A DNA stretch of 64,000 bases from Fasciola hepatica (Eukaryota; Platyhelminthes; Trematoda; Plagiorchiida; Fasciolidae), in contig CANUEZ040000156.1 of the NCBI GenBank assembly GCA_948099385.1, positions 9,507,501 through 9,571,500 of the forward strand, given 5' to 3'. This document shows positions 20,226 through 31,289 of this stretch, piece by piece (the first letter of the stretch is position 1; the number at the start of each line of letters is the position of its first letter). The notes under the pieces are model-generated. The model was not told the origin of the DNA. It made no database searches and saw nothing but the letters and a program-made list of their open reading frames with translations. Position numbers and translations under genes: made by a program.

Positions 20226-20533
20226 TGTAAGGTTGGTTGGACCTCACTTCGCGGTTGCCTTAGTAAACGCGTGCTTCGGTCCTTTGTACTGCGTGGACCA
20301 CCTGCACGTTGCTCTAATGCTCGGCACTGTACGAATATGTTAACCAGAACAGTATTCTCCACGACCCGTGAGAACGAGAAGGCAAATGGGAGAGATAGTG
20401 GTTAGCGTATACTTAGGAGTGTGCGTGAGAGCGTGCGCAAGAGCAACGGTCAAATGGCAACCGCGCTTGGCAGTCAGCGTTCAGTTAAACAATAAACGTG
20501 GTAAAAGTGCGAATGAAGATGGCAACCGCTACA
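20226..20533 (-). repeat. Element 1, 3' LTR
   Basis: 308 bp. In element orientation it starts TGTAGCGG and ends CTTACA. It is matched by 25345-25652 and by the copies at 19505-19812 and 31902-32209. Confidence 0.92.
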
Positions 20534-20546
20534 CGGGCCCCCTCCT
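20534..20546 (-). promoter_or_regulatory. Element 1 polypurine tract
   Basis: AGGAGGGGGCCCG lies directly against the 3' LTR in element orientation, the expected place for plus-strand priming. Confidence 0.65.
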
Positions 20547-21106
20547 AGAAGTCCGACGGAGTTGGGCTTCGATCGTGATGGTAGGCCGGAAGTATTGGTT
20601 GTACAGGAACTCCTCGTAGCTTGCCCGTTATATTGTTGGTGACGTCGAATGACTGCTGATGAGCTTGACGGTGCCTGCACTCTCGAAGTCCGATGTGCGT
20701 TGGTCCAACTGTGTTTCAGCGCCCACGGGTCTCATACGTATGCGAGCCGGAAGATCCCGCGTCAGGTCCATCCAAAAGGGCGTCCAGTTGTCGTCTCCAG
20801 TACCAGGCTGACGAATCGTCCCGTTATCCAATGAGTGGTTGGCTCCTTGAACGTGAACGAGAGTCGACAAGGCTACGGATGAAGCCAATGTGACGTTGCA
20901 GATCCGTCTGAGAGAGGGCAAGGTAAACTGGAACAAAATAGCGCCTGAAGGCGCCGGCGGATGTTGGGCCTTATTAACAACACACAAACGTTGTTCGGTG
21001 TTGTTGTAGTCGCTAGGAGACCGGGAGAAGATGAAGTCATGACTACCGATTGTAATTTCACGGGTCTGTTGGTTGGTAAATCCATGGCAAACTTCCCAAT
21101 TTATTG

Positions 21107-23748
21107 CTAACAGTCGGTTTTAAACATCGTCACGAAATCGGCGAAGCGGACGGGATTTCGTAGTTGACGACCGCGACGGCTACTTCGCTTTGCGGGTACT
21201 GTTGGAGAATATGATGGACTAGCTGCCGAGTCTTCACTAGGCGTAATAGGGGATGGCTCGAGTGGTAAGTCGCTCGATGCGGGTGACTGAGCGGCTTGAG
21301 TAGGTGTAAATTGGCCGAGCGGCTTGCACTCCATGACGGCGGGCTTGAGACGGTCGATAGATACGGTGTCGTGTCGCCCGCTGATATCTATGACAAATGT
21401 TTTTGCTCTACGTTTTATCACCCGAGACGGGCCAGTGTATGGCGCTTGTAGTGGTGATCGAACGCCATCGACGAGAAGTAATACGTGAGTAGCGGTTCCT
21501 AACGCAGTTGGGGCATAACTTGTAGACTGTTGTTCACGCGGCGGACTGGCCTTGAGCACTCGCTTGTGCTGCGTAAGGCGCTGACCATAGTCACCGTGGT
21601 CGAAAGTCACGGTCGGTGAGGGGCCACCAACTCCCCAGGCAGACGAATTGTACAGTCATATACTAGTACGGCCGGTGTTGTGTGTAATTCCTCCTTAGCG
21701 GTACTAGGCAGGCTTAATAGTGCTAATGCTAGTGTTTAACTCCAAAGGGGGTTACCGTTTGCTCGAAGGGCGGCTTTTAATTGCCGGCGGAAACGCTCAA
21801 CTATACCATTGGCCTGAGGGTGGTAAGCTGTCGTCTTAACGTGTTGGCAACCGAGCGTAGCGAGTAGGCTGCCGAAAGCGCCGTCAAAGTGTGGACCGCG
21901 ATCGGTGGTCACTATTGCCGGGCAACCGAAATGACTAACCCAACCGGTCAGAAAAGCTTTCGCGGCCTATTCCGACGTGGGACGAGAGATAGGGATGGCC
22001 TGCGGCCAGCGAGTAAAACGATCCACACATGTGAGTATGTAAACAAACCCAAGCGAAGGTGGAAGTGGTCCTACGAGGTCGACGTGCACATGATGTAAAC
22101 GTGTTTCAGGTTCTGGGAACCTGGCTAACGCCGCCTTAGTGTGCCTATGGGTCTTAACACGTTGACACTGCAAACAAGCACGAGCCCATTGGCGGACATC
22201 TCGTTTGACATTGTGCCAAACAAAACGCTCAGTTATCAGTTTCGCCGAGGCAGCCACACCCGGATGAGCCAGATTATGGAGTGTCAGAAACGTAGGATAA
22301 CGGTGGGCAGCAGGGACTACTGGCCTAGGGCGACCTTGCGACACATCGCGCACAATGGTATTCTGGGAAGCTGGGATAGGTACTGTGGTTAAACTCAAGG
22401 AACAGTTTTGCCGAAGTTGTTCGATGTCAGGGTCCATAGGTTGAGCCTGTGCCATTGCGTCCAAGTTGATGTTAGGCGTCTGTGACAGACTTAGCTGATA
22501 TACGCGCGATAAGGCTTCTGCGACGGGATGAAGTACCCCAGAGACGTGTCGTATGTCCACAGCAAACTGTGAGACAAAGTCTAAGCGGCGAATCTCGCGT
22601 GGTGAGTATCGATCCGAAGCTGACTTCAGTGCGTAAACCAAGGGCTTGTGGTCTGTAAACACCATGAACGAACGGCCCTCGAGTGCATGTCGAAAATGAC
22701 GGATTCCCAAGTAGATGGCTAATAACTCTCTACCGAATGTGCTGTACCTTGATTCCGCGGGTTGCAGGCGCTTGGAGGAGAATGCTAAAGGTTGCCAAGA
22801 GTCGTCTACGAACTGTTGCAGTACCGCTCCAACCGCTGTGTCCGAGGCATCCGTCACTACCGAAATAGGAGTCAAAGGGTCGGGGTGTGTAAGGAGTGCT
22901 GTGTTGGCGACAGCATCTTTGACCAAGGCAAATGCGGCTTGTGCGGTGTCGGGAAACACGAAATTCCGCTTACCTCCGCGCAACAGGTCGGTTGGGGGTT
23001 GCATCTTTTCCGCACAGTGCGGAATAAATCGGCGGTAGAAATTCACCAGGCCGGCAAACTGACGCAACTGGCGAAAAGATTGGGGTTCAGGGTAGTCGCG
23101 AATAGCGAAAACTTTATCTGACAGAGGGCGGATACCCGAGGATGAAATAGAATGTCCTATGAAGTTGATATCAGACCGGCCTAATTCGCATTTCGCGATA
23201 CTGATCGTAACGCCGTGCTGGCTAAGGTGTTCGAAAAGTGCTCGTAAGTATGTAGCGTGCTCTTGCTCTGAAGAACTCACCACCAAAGTGTCATCCAGGC
23301 GTACGTAGACATTTTCCAAGCCACGAGATGCCTCGTTCATGAACCATTGAAAGGTCTGGGCTGCATTGCTGATTCCAAACGGCGTTCGTAAAAACTCGAA
23401 CAGCCCGAAAGGCGCAGTGACGGCAGTTTTAGGGATATCGGCCTTTGCTGCCGGGATCTGGTCGTGCGCACAAATTAAATCGATACGGCTGGAGACGGAG
23501 CAACCTGGCAAAGACGAAGTAAGGTCCTGTATATGGGGAATCGGGTATCGGTCAGGGACGGTGACTTTGTTAAGCGCTCTGTAATCACTACAGGGTCGCC
23601 GGTCGCCACTAGACTTAAGGACCATATGAAGGAGGGAGGCCCAAGGGCTACTAGAAGGGCGTATTATACCCAGTTCAAGCATATGTTCGAATTCAGCCTG
23701 TGCAACACGAAGCTTGTCTGGTGCTAACCGACGCGGCCTACTGAGCAC
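21107..23748 (-). pseudogene. Element 1 RT-RNase H-integrase
   Basis: The first 593 codons are open (23748-21970). RT has LFEFLRTPFGISNAAQTF at about 116-133. Its catalytic box reads RLDD (150-153) instead of the usual YxDD, a damaged key Tyr. RNase H shows VVTDASDTAVG (D300) and FTDHKPL (D366). Integrase begins with a zinc motif H491, H495, C525, C528 and first Asp D557 (HVHVDLVGP). After the TAG at 21967 the same frame continues with TTDRGPHFDG and HPQANGIVERF, supplying the second Asp and the Glu, until TAA at 21736. The C-terminal part (21610-21107) carries RSPLQAPYTGPSRV, VDTV-like HDTVSIDRLKPA and a tail. All domains are present, but the reading frame is broken. Confidence 0.85.
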
Positions 23749-23757
23749 TGGGGGTCC

Positions 23758-24250
23758 CTAAGTATCGATATGGTGAGTGACACCGGTGATCACTGCTGGG
23801 AGGGGCCCGGCCTGCCAAAACATGGCTGGGTAGGCGGCCATTAGTTCGCTATAAGGTTGGTGTGCCGGTAGTTGGACGTAAAAAGGCGTGACGTGATTCA
23901 CTCGCGAATTATAACCCGCAACAACGAGAGTGGTCTGACGATCCACCACTCCGCGGCGCCGTGCATCAACTAACAAGTCGAAGTGTTGCAGGAAGTCAAC
24001 GCCTAGAATTGGGTACGGGACGTCGGCGATGACAAATACCCAACAAAAATTACGCTTTAAACCTAAGTTTAAGGTGAGCGACCGCTGGCAAAACGTTGGG
24101 ATGGCCGTGACATTGGCAGCGCGAAGTGTTTGGGCCTGCGGCGTGCTATTGTCGCCTTTCGCTCGGGAGAGGACGCTCACTTCGGCACCGGTATCTACAA
24201 GGAATAGGTTATTTGAAATGATGTCCCTTACGTTCAAAAGACGACTGTTG
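23758..24250 (-). pseudogene. Element 1 aspartic protease
   Basis: The retroviral-type protease motif LFLVDTGAEVSVL is followed by the second landmark ILGVDFLQHFDLLVDA. The segment ends with VTHHIDT and a TAG in frame with the RT ORF, where related elements normally read through without a stop. Its upstream end abuts the gag frame. Confidence 0.8.
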
Positions 24251-24292
24251 GTCTAATACCCGGCTTCGTGGGTCGCCACCACGGGCCGGGGG

Positions 24293-25090
24293 TTAGTTTC
24301 CCTGATGAGCACCGGGAAACGTACACTCTGGTTCGCATCGTTTGGCTCCCTCACCAAAACGACTGTGGTATTTACAATACCCTTCTTTTGAAGAGCCAAA
24401 ACGTCGTCTCGGTGACGGACTATGGAGCCTAGGTGAGCGTGCGCGGTGCCGCTCCTGTGACCCACTTCTCACTGCTAGGCGTTGCAGGCTCGCGTCAGTT
24501 CTAGACAAAACTGAAGCGAGGTCGTTGGATGTTGGTAAGGCAGGCACCGTTGTGACGGAGGACCTGGTTACTCCAGCTACAATGGGGTTGTATCGTGACA
24601 TAATGTCATCAGCTACTGCTGCAGTTTCCTCCAGCGAACACTTGCGCGTGGCACTTAGTAAAACTGGGATGTTGTGCGGCAAACGCTGCAGCCAAAGTTC
24701 CCTTAAGAGCGGGTCCTCGCCTACCGTTGGTCCTCTCAAGCGCTGCATCTCAAGCAGCAGTTCGGAGGGCTTCCTATTTCCAAAGTCAACGTTTTGAAGT
24801 TGTTGCATACGTTGGTCCTGCTTTGGGGTCGTGCGGGCAATGATGGCCTCCTTTAAGGCCTCATAGCTTCAGGAAGGGATTATTACGTCCCTTACTTGCA
24901 TTGTGACCTCTGGCGAGAGGCGGCCTGCTACCCACCCGAAACGGCTGGCGTCACTGGCTATACGGCAGTTTTCGAATTCTAAATCGACCAGCGTGAACCA
25001 GAGTTCTGAATCAGCAGGCGTGAATGCCGGTATGTGCAGCGTGATCGCCCCAACGGTGGGGTCTGAGCAGGGTTTCTTTTCGGCAGACAT
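24293..25090 (-). pseudogene. Element 1 Gag with CHCC motif
   Basis: Gag starts at MSAEKKPCSDP and shows a capsid-like region (FTPADSELWFTLVDLEFEN), then a TGA at 24869. The same frame resumes through ELWLQRLPHNI and a basic Ser-Arg-rich stretch. It ends in CKYHSRFGEGAKRCEPEC at about 24329-24384. This is C-X2-H-X9-C-X3-C, the nucleocapsid variant described for CsRn1-family elements, rather than the usual CCHC knuckle. Confidence 0.82.
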
Positions 25091-25324
25091 AGCAATTACT
25101 TTATGGAATACAGACGGGAAAAGAAATCGACGACCAAAGGGGCACTATAGTCTTCGCGAAAAAAATCGCGATGAACTAGACACACAAAATATGTATGGAC
25201 GAAAAAAAATTATTTGGTAAACCGACCAAAAATATCAACAGAAAGGGAAACAATAAAACACACATAAACGTACTCAGACGGGACCTTGAACGGTAGAAAA
25301 CAAGGAAACTCATGTGACTTGGAG

Positions 25325-25342
25325 ATCACGTCGGGCCCACCA
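25325..25342 (-). promoter_or_regulatory. Element 1 primer-binding site, tRNA-Trp-like
   Basis: In element orientation the site is TGGTGGGCCCGACGTGAT, two bases inside the 5' LTR. From memory of the tRNA-Trp 3' end (CACGTCGGGGTCACCA), it pairs with about two mismatches in this segment. CsRn1/Kabuki elements are known to use this primer. Confidence 0.65.
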
Positions 25343-25344
25343 AT

Positions 25345-25652
25345 TATAAGGTTGGTTAGACCTTACTTCGCGGTTGCCTTAGTAAACGCGTGCTTCGGTC
25401 CTTTGTACTGCGTGGACCACCTGCACGTTGCTCTAATGCTCGGCACTGTACGAATATGTTAACCAGAACAGTATTCTCCACGACCCGTGAGAACGAGAAG
25501 GCAAATGGGAGAGATAGTGGTTAGCGTATACTTAGGAGTGTGCGTGAGAGCGTGCGCAAGAGCAACGGTCAAATGGCAACCGCGCTTGGCAGTCAGCGTT
25601 CAGTTAAACAATAAACGTGGTAAAAGTGCGAATGAAGATGGCAACCGCTACA
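25345..25652 (-). repeat. Element 1, 5' LTR
   Basis: 308 bp, nearly identical to 20226-20533. The inner end reads TATA instead of TACA (plus strand TATAAGG against TGTAAGG), and two more differences lie within the next 15 bp. The copy at 31902-32209 has the same TATA end. Confidence 0.92.
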
Positions 25653-26560
25653 GTTTTACTTGCATTCCGACTTGCGCTGATCTTTTCCCTTTTTTGCCCC
25701 ACGTTGTGCCCATCAAAGACATTTCTGCTGAAACGGTCGCACGGACTATTTTGGACATTTGAGTAGCTTCGTTCGGAGTGCCTGCTACTATAACGTCTGA
25801 CCGCGGCGCGCAATTCTCATCCACACTCATCGTGATCTCAGTCGGATTCTTGGTTGCTAATAAAATAAAACAACGGCGTATCAACGAGCATCAGACGGTC
25901 TAGTCGAGCTTTTCCACCGTTACTTTGAGGCTTCAGCCGTGATAGCCCCGTCAACCAAACTGGACAGAGAAACTTTTGATGATACTCCCTGGCTTTCGCA
26001 ACACTATCGAGAATGATATACATTGCACCCCGGCCGAACTTGTTACGGCGCTACCTTGAGTCTCCCAAGTGATATGAGCATTGACCGTGCTACTTCAGAT
26101 CAAGACCCAGCCTCAAGTGCATCAAGCTTAACCATCCATATGTGCCATCTTCAACCTAAACACACTGCCCGCCCGAAGCAAGTTCCTCGTGATTTATCCA
26201 ATTTCCCTTTCGTTTCTGTTCGGGTTGGTTCCGTTCGCAGGTTCCTTCAACCACCAGATGATGGTTCTCTCGTGCTATTAAACGTTGTGATAAGTGATTT
26301 GTCGGTGATCGCAACGGACACCATGATTCCGTTATCAGTGACCGTCTTAAGGCGCCCTATGCGGAGCCTGCATCTGTATCAGATCCCGTCAGTGTTCCAT
26401 TCACACTCGCATCTTCAGATCTTTTCCATTCACTTCCACTAACACCATCATCACCACTGACACAACCACCACCACTTTCAACACAAATACCTTTGCAACC
26501 ACCACAGAACCACCAGGAGGTACATTCATCGTCACCAGTCTTTTTGGTGAAGATGAATCA
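25653..26560 (+). pseudogene. CsRn1-like integrase fragment
   Basis: The plus-strand frames show PHVVPIKDISAETVART, then FGVPATITSDRGAQFS (second catalytic Asp). Next is a stretch resembling the later core (CYGATLSLPSDMSIDRATSD), the C-terminal module RRFLQPPDDGS, and a Thr/Pro/His-rich tail. It begins abruptly at the LTR of element 1. Stops and frameshifts are present. A parallel, similarly decayed region lies at 49340-50150. Confidence 0.65.
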
Positions 26561-27815
26561 AACTACCATAAGTGTATTTGAGCACAAGCCAGCAAGCACG
26601 GTCACCAATGACATTGCCCCGCTTTGTTCCTGTAACTCGCTCAGACAGATCGCCACTCCTATCTTCATCGGTATAACTGTTGGTGCTTGCTTATGCACTT
26701 CCTCAGCTCCGGCTCATTGAGTTTTCTTTTATTCTTTGCAGTACGTTTACCCGCAACCCCCACGGAGGACACTACATCCAGCATACTACATTCAAATGGT
26801 AAAATGGCGCAATTAGTCTGCCACCGTCTCCATTCACATCTAAAGGGTTGCGGCATTTTAGGAAACATGGACCACCACGAGACTAGAAAAATAGCAGTAT
26901 GTGAATATTTCCCAAAAAGTCCGTATTTCTGAGAAAAATTATGCAATTGATCTACCAATATTTTCTTGGGTACCTGAGGAGATCTCCGTTTGTATTGCAA
27001 AATAGATACCTTTTTGGAACTAAATAACTTGGTCAATATGAGAAGATAAAAAGGAGCGACCGTTTTGGGAAGAAATTGACCTTCTAACAATATCGTACAT
27101 GTGCTCATTCTTTCACTTACCGTAAAACTGGCACTGTTGAGACCGGTAAATAACCTGCTCTGTGGCGTACATGTGTGGACTACTTCACCTTGAGCAATAT
27201 AACGAAGGCTAGAGAAATTCCTTCCCGTTTGATTGGGAATTGCCGAAAGTTTGTTAAACATCTTCCATTGTGGTAATACGTGTACTCCTAAAGGACCATT
27301 GTATAATAGCTCACATGCTTAACTTTCTAGACTCAAGCGACTCTTCTCTGAAGCCAAAAGATGAAACTCCTTCACCATAGAAGTTTCCAGCCTGGAGGTT
27401 TATAAATAGATGTCCGTGGCTGAGTCTGCTATCGAAATGATAGCTACTCTTCATGAATTTATTCGGTTCGGGCATCTGGTCTGCAACAATTGCAAAGTAG
27501 TCACCACTCTGACTCGAATTACTAGGCTGTATCACTATAGGAAGTGTCTTACAGCCAGACAGAAGTCACCTAACTGCCTCCAGAGCAGACAGCTCATTTA
27601 ACAAATTCCCATGTAAGAGGAGTGAATTAAACCTTCGGTCATTAGCTCGACTAACATCCTATCTGTCAGCCTCAAATGGCCGTCAGTGCAACTACTGAGA
27701 TGATCAAAGCATATTGTCTTCTTTTGTTTACTTCACGGGACACTTATCATAACGGTAGAGACAGTGCGCGGGACTAAAAAGAGTGATTTTTTCCTTTACT
27801 TTCCATAAACGCTTC
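26561..27815. other. Unassigned stretch with a 198-codon orphan frame
   Basis: No known domain was recognised. The longest frame, minus strand 26665-27261, has 198 codons without a recognised motif. Its opposite strand is the region after the integrase tail. I see neither a signal peptide nor a zinc or RT motif in it. Confidence 0.35.
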
Positions 27816-27834
27816 TATATATATATATATATAT
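27816..27834. repeat. (TA)n tract truncating element 2
   Basis: A short TA run sits exactly where the RT homology of element 2 stops (residues FFIPN then Ile-Tyr repeats), marking the breakpoint. Confidence 0.85.
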
Positions 27835-28489
27835 TTGGGATGAAAAACCGATAATAGCTTACCATCCCGTTGAAACGACGAACGGCGGCTAGTGAAGTAG
27901 GTAGCGGAAAGTCACGAACGGCTTGTACGTTTTCTTCCAAGGGCCGCATACCTCGCTCGTCGATCACGTGGCCTAGAAACTCAACTGAATTTTGGCCAAT
28001 AATAACTTTGTCCGCATTGACAGTTATACCGTGTGCGGCCGAAAGCTCGAACAACTGATGAAGATGTTGCTTGTGTGCATCATCAGAATCACTAATTACT
28101 AGAAAATCGTCTATGTAGGCAAAAACGGAATCCAATTCCCTGATAACCTGATCAATAAAAAGCTGGAAGGTTTTTGCAGCGTTGCGTAAACCAAATGGCA
28201 TTAATAAGAATTCGAAGAGACCAAATGGTGTTGTTACCGCTGTCTGAGGTACATTCTCAACTGTGATAGGAATCTGGCCATAAGCACGTACCAGATCTAT
28301 TTTGGAGAACAAACGAGCATCGTTGAGGTTGGTGGTGATGTCCTGAATATGTGGGATGGGATCCCTATATGGGACAGTGGCATTACCAAGGGCTCTGTAG
28401 TCTCCACATGGTCGCCAATCGCCTGACGTTTCAGGAAACATATGAAGTGGTGAAGCCCAGGGACTATTTGATGCATTAATAATACCCAA
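27835..28489 (-). pseudogene. Element 2 reverse transcriptase (partial)
   Basis: An open RT segment with SSPWASP-like SNSPWASPLHM, the block LFSKIDLVRAYGQIP (catalytic Asp), TPFGLFEFLLMPFGLRNAA and an intact FAYIDDFLV box, then VEFLGHVIDERG. It ends after VSYYRFFIPN at the TA repeat. The residues that matter for catalysis are preserved, unlike in element 1. Confidence 0.85.
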
Positions 28490-28524
28490 TTTAAGCGTGT
28501 GCTTGACCTCAGCTCGCGCGATTT

Positions 28525-29187
28525 TTAACCTGTCAGGTGAAACCGACGCGCCTTAGCAAAAACTGGAGGGCCTGATGTGCTATTGTGATGACCTACTGAG
28601 CTGATTCCGGCAAGCAGTACGGATGGCGGGTGCAACACTTTTGAGTATGTATCTAATACGTCACCGAACAAGTGCGAACCGGTACGTTTAAGTGGAACAA
28701 GACTGATCCGGTTGGAATAAACTGAAATCCCATCCGTAGATAGATTAGTGACACGATTCACAAGATGTTTGCGGCGAGAATCAACCAAGAGGTCGAAGTG
28801 ATGCAGGAAGTCAATGCCCAGAATGGCGGTTTGAACGTCCGTAATCGAGAAAACCCAACGGAAAGTGCAACGAAGGCCAAAATCTAATGTCTTCGAAATC
28901 TGTCCATAAGTCTGCATGGAAGTGTCATTGGCGGATCGTAGGTTGGAGAAGGGGCACCTATCTAAAGTTTGACCTGAATGTAAGGCCATACTAACTTCAG
29001 CACTTGTGTCTACCAAGTAGCGTGTCCCTGAAGTATGATCGATTATGTAGAATAGGCGAATGCCTTGGCCAGTAGAGTCCGTCGCAGCTACGAACTGGAG
29101 TCCTCTTTTCCCTGGCTGGCTGAGGCCATGGTACAAGGCGGAATGCAGTAAAGCGCCTTTAAACGACACCGCTGGTGATACCAACAA
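28525..29187 (-). pseudogene. Element 2 aspartic protease region
   Basis: The active-site motif reads YLVDTSAEVSM, where the catalytic triplet DTG has become DTS. The second landmark AILGIDFLHHFDLLVDS is intact. It ends before the RT frame at a stop following residues RFHLTG. Confidence 0.75.
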
Positions 29188-29908
29188 AGAGCTTTAGTTG
29201 ATGTTGGTTGAACCGGAATTCTTGTACGGTTTCTAATGGGAGATCTGTTTGGGCAACTCTGTCTGTTAGGCGATGTCAGGTTTGGACGTCCATCTGACGA
29301 CATACTGAGTGCCTCGACCTTTTGACAAGACCGTGCACAGTGGCAGTTAAAAAGGCAATGACAGACTCAGTTTGTGAGGAAATCGCCTGAATGACCTTAG
29401 GCTCGTAGGTTTCCCTAATTTTGTTGGTCGTCTCGGCAAGCTTTTCGAGACGTTCCTCGGTGGACACGCAAAGAACCTTCTGCATATCGCTCAAAAGACG
29501 TTGGAGCCAAGTCTCTTTCAGGAGACTATTATCGATCTTAGTAGTTCCTAAAGTAGTCCGCATGTGCCGGAGCAACTGCGGGGGTCTGCGGTCCCCGAGC
29601 TCGATGTCTGCAAACAAAGGGACAATTCGCTGTTTGTCAGACATACTAATACGGCTAATGACCGCGGCTTTGATGCTTTTGAAGGGGTTGCGTTCTTCTG
29701 ATTCCAACATATCTTGCACTTGGTGGACGATGTGTGGAGGAATAACTGCGCCCACATAGTGGAACCCACTACTTTCCCTAGTCACATTGCGCAGAGCAAA
29801 CGTTGATTCTGACAGTGCGAACCAAACCCTAGGGTTACTTTCCCTGAACTGTGCGAACTGGACGACAAATGCAATAAACTCAGCGTCAAAAAACTTAGGG
29901 TCGCTCAT
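29133..29908 (-). pseudogene. Element 2 Gag
   Basis: Gag begins at MSDPKFFDAEF (29908) and shows NPRVWFALSESTFALRNV, then a conserved ELGDRRPPQLLRHMR block and LKETWLQRLLSDM. The CHCC motif CWYHQRCRLKALYCIPPC lies at about 29133-29186 in a shifted frame. It has the same C-X2-H-X9-C-X3-C spacing as element 1. Confidence 0.8.
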
Positions 29909-30064
29909 AATGCTAATGGTATAATGAATTAAAATTATTCAAAAAGTGAAAAAACCGATGCAGTGGGAATAATGCAAAAAATCTGGGTAAACATATTCAG
30001 TTACCACCGACTAAAACCGAGAAAATGATATACCGATACTCGAGGATCTACAAAAAAATTAGCT

Positions 30065-30082
30065 AAGACGAAGGGCTCACCA
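30065..30082 (-). promoter_or_regulatory. Element 2 primer-binding site, degenerate
   Basis: GGGCTCACCA on the plus strand (30073-30082) ends in CCA a few bases from the LTR. It resembles the tRNA-Trp 3' end with several mismatches. Its position mirrors that in element 1. Confidence 0.4.
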
Positions 30083-30085
30083 ATT

Positions 30086-30495
30086 TAGTACTCAGGGTAC
30101 CAGGTACTTACTAGATCCCGAAAATGGCCTATGGAACGGGCAACAAGCCAGAAGTTCCGACGCATGCCAAAAACGGTAAAAGTCGGTGGGGTAGATGGAG
30201 GGCTTTTTGTATTGAAACAATGTCTTTCACGTTTACGATTGGGAGCGACGCCGTACGCGATACTAGCAAAGGGAGCTAAACGTTCAACCATCCGCAAGTA
30301 GAGCAATCGAAAATGTGTTCTTCAATTGGCGGACACTAATCGTCCTTACTGCAAGCAGACAAACAACGCACAGCCCTGTGGCATCGAACAACATACAAAC
30401 TGCTTAAATCTAAGTGCTAATTGGCTATGTTAGTCTGGAGTAACTTTCGGCCATGAATTTACACATTCAAACTTGGTCATCCCCAGGTCGCTACA
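30086..30495 (-). repeat. Element 2, 5' LTR (LTR2 family, about 410 bp)
   Basis: In element orientation it starts TGTAGCGACC. It is colinear without indels with 38324-38733, and a fragment recurs at 55140-55288. It adjoins the primer site and gag of element 2, which identifies it as an LTR. Confidence 0.78.
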
Positions 30496-31289
30496 TGCGT
30501 GCTTTGAACCAAAGTTGAGGAACCGCTGTATGCGGTCAGAGTGATATCAATTTGCTGAACATAAACTTATGTTTGAAACCGGTCTAGTTTTCTACTTCAT
30601 TGAATAACCCAGTGATCAATCCGCTATCTTGGACAGCACGGTTTCACTTGTCATTTTTTTTCATTGTATTAGGATTATGTCCTATTTTGTGCGGTAGGTG
30701 CCAACAATCTCATCAAGGCAAATCTCTTAAAAATTATCTGCAAATATTTGAGTTGCGTGCCGCTCCAAACACGAGGACACTTACTACCCAATCTTTAGCA
30801 TCTACATACACTGTGAAATGTTCCTAGCGTCATTCTTCAGTGAAAAAATCTTGGACGATCCACGTGACCTGGTTGCAATTATCAATCTCAATGAGTCTTT
30901 TATACATCATGTTGACCTGTCAAGTCGGTCACATGAACATATTTTCCATCACCCCAAAAAGAGAATGTGGCGGAATGTGCGAAAAAACCCACGTCATCTA
31001 ACAATAAACTGCGCATAACTAACATCGCACCTGCATCACTGTTTTATTTGCCGTGCTGCGTAGAGGACGTATATCAGCTGCGAATGAGATGAATAGTTCC
31101 TGGATGTTCGAACTCATGTTGCTTCTGCTCGAAGACAGGGCGAGACTTGTATGTGTATTAGACACATGGTCGGGGTACGGGGAATCTGAAAAAAACCTAT
31201 AGCCAAAGTATTAAGTGGTTCACATGCTGTCCAAGGCTCCCAAAACACGCGGTCAGCCACATGGTTTAAATGTTGGTTGGGCAAAAATG
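30496..31289. other. Unassigned stretch
   Basis: No feature was recognised. The last part (31120-31289) may be decayed RT-RNase H connector of the following gypsy fragment, but I cannot align it. Confidence 0.3.

Larger units (their letters stand above)
20226..25652 (-). mobile_element. CsRn1/Kabuki-type gypsy retrotransposon (element 1), domain-complete but defective
   Basis: 5427 bp on the minus strand with two 308-bp LTRs, a primer site resembling tRNA-Trp, gag with a CHCC motif, protease, RT, RNase H and integrase in gypsy order, and a polypurine tract. Four in-frame stops disable it: TGA 24869-24871 in gag, TAG 23758-23760 between protease and RT, TAG 21967-21969 in integrase, TAA 21736-21738 late in integrase. 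The LTRs differ at only about three positions, all near one end. The outer flanks share no target duplication (TCACC against GTTTT) and contain fragments of two different integrases. This suggests recombination between elements rather than one simple insertion. Confidence 0.9.
27835..30495 (-). mobile_element. CsRn1-like gypsy element 2, 3'-truncated
   Basis: On the minus strand the order is 5' LTR (30086-30495), primer site, gag, protease, RT, then truncation within the RT thumb region. RNase H, integrase and the 3' LTR are missing. Gag ends in one frame and the CHCC motif lies in another, so frameshifts are present. The element is defective. Confidence 0.82.

Noticed and set aside
24342..24797. 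151-codon plus-strand frame
   Set aside because: Antisense to the Gag of element 1.
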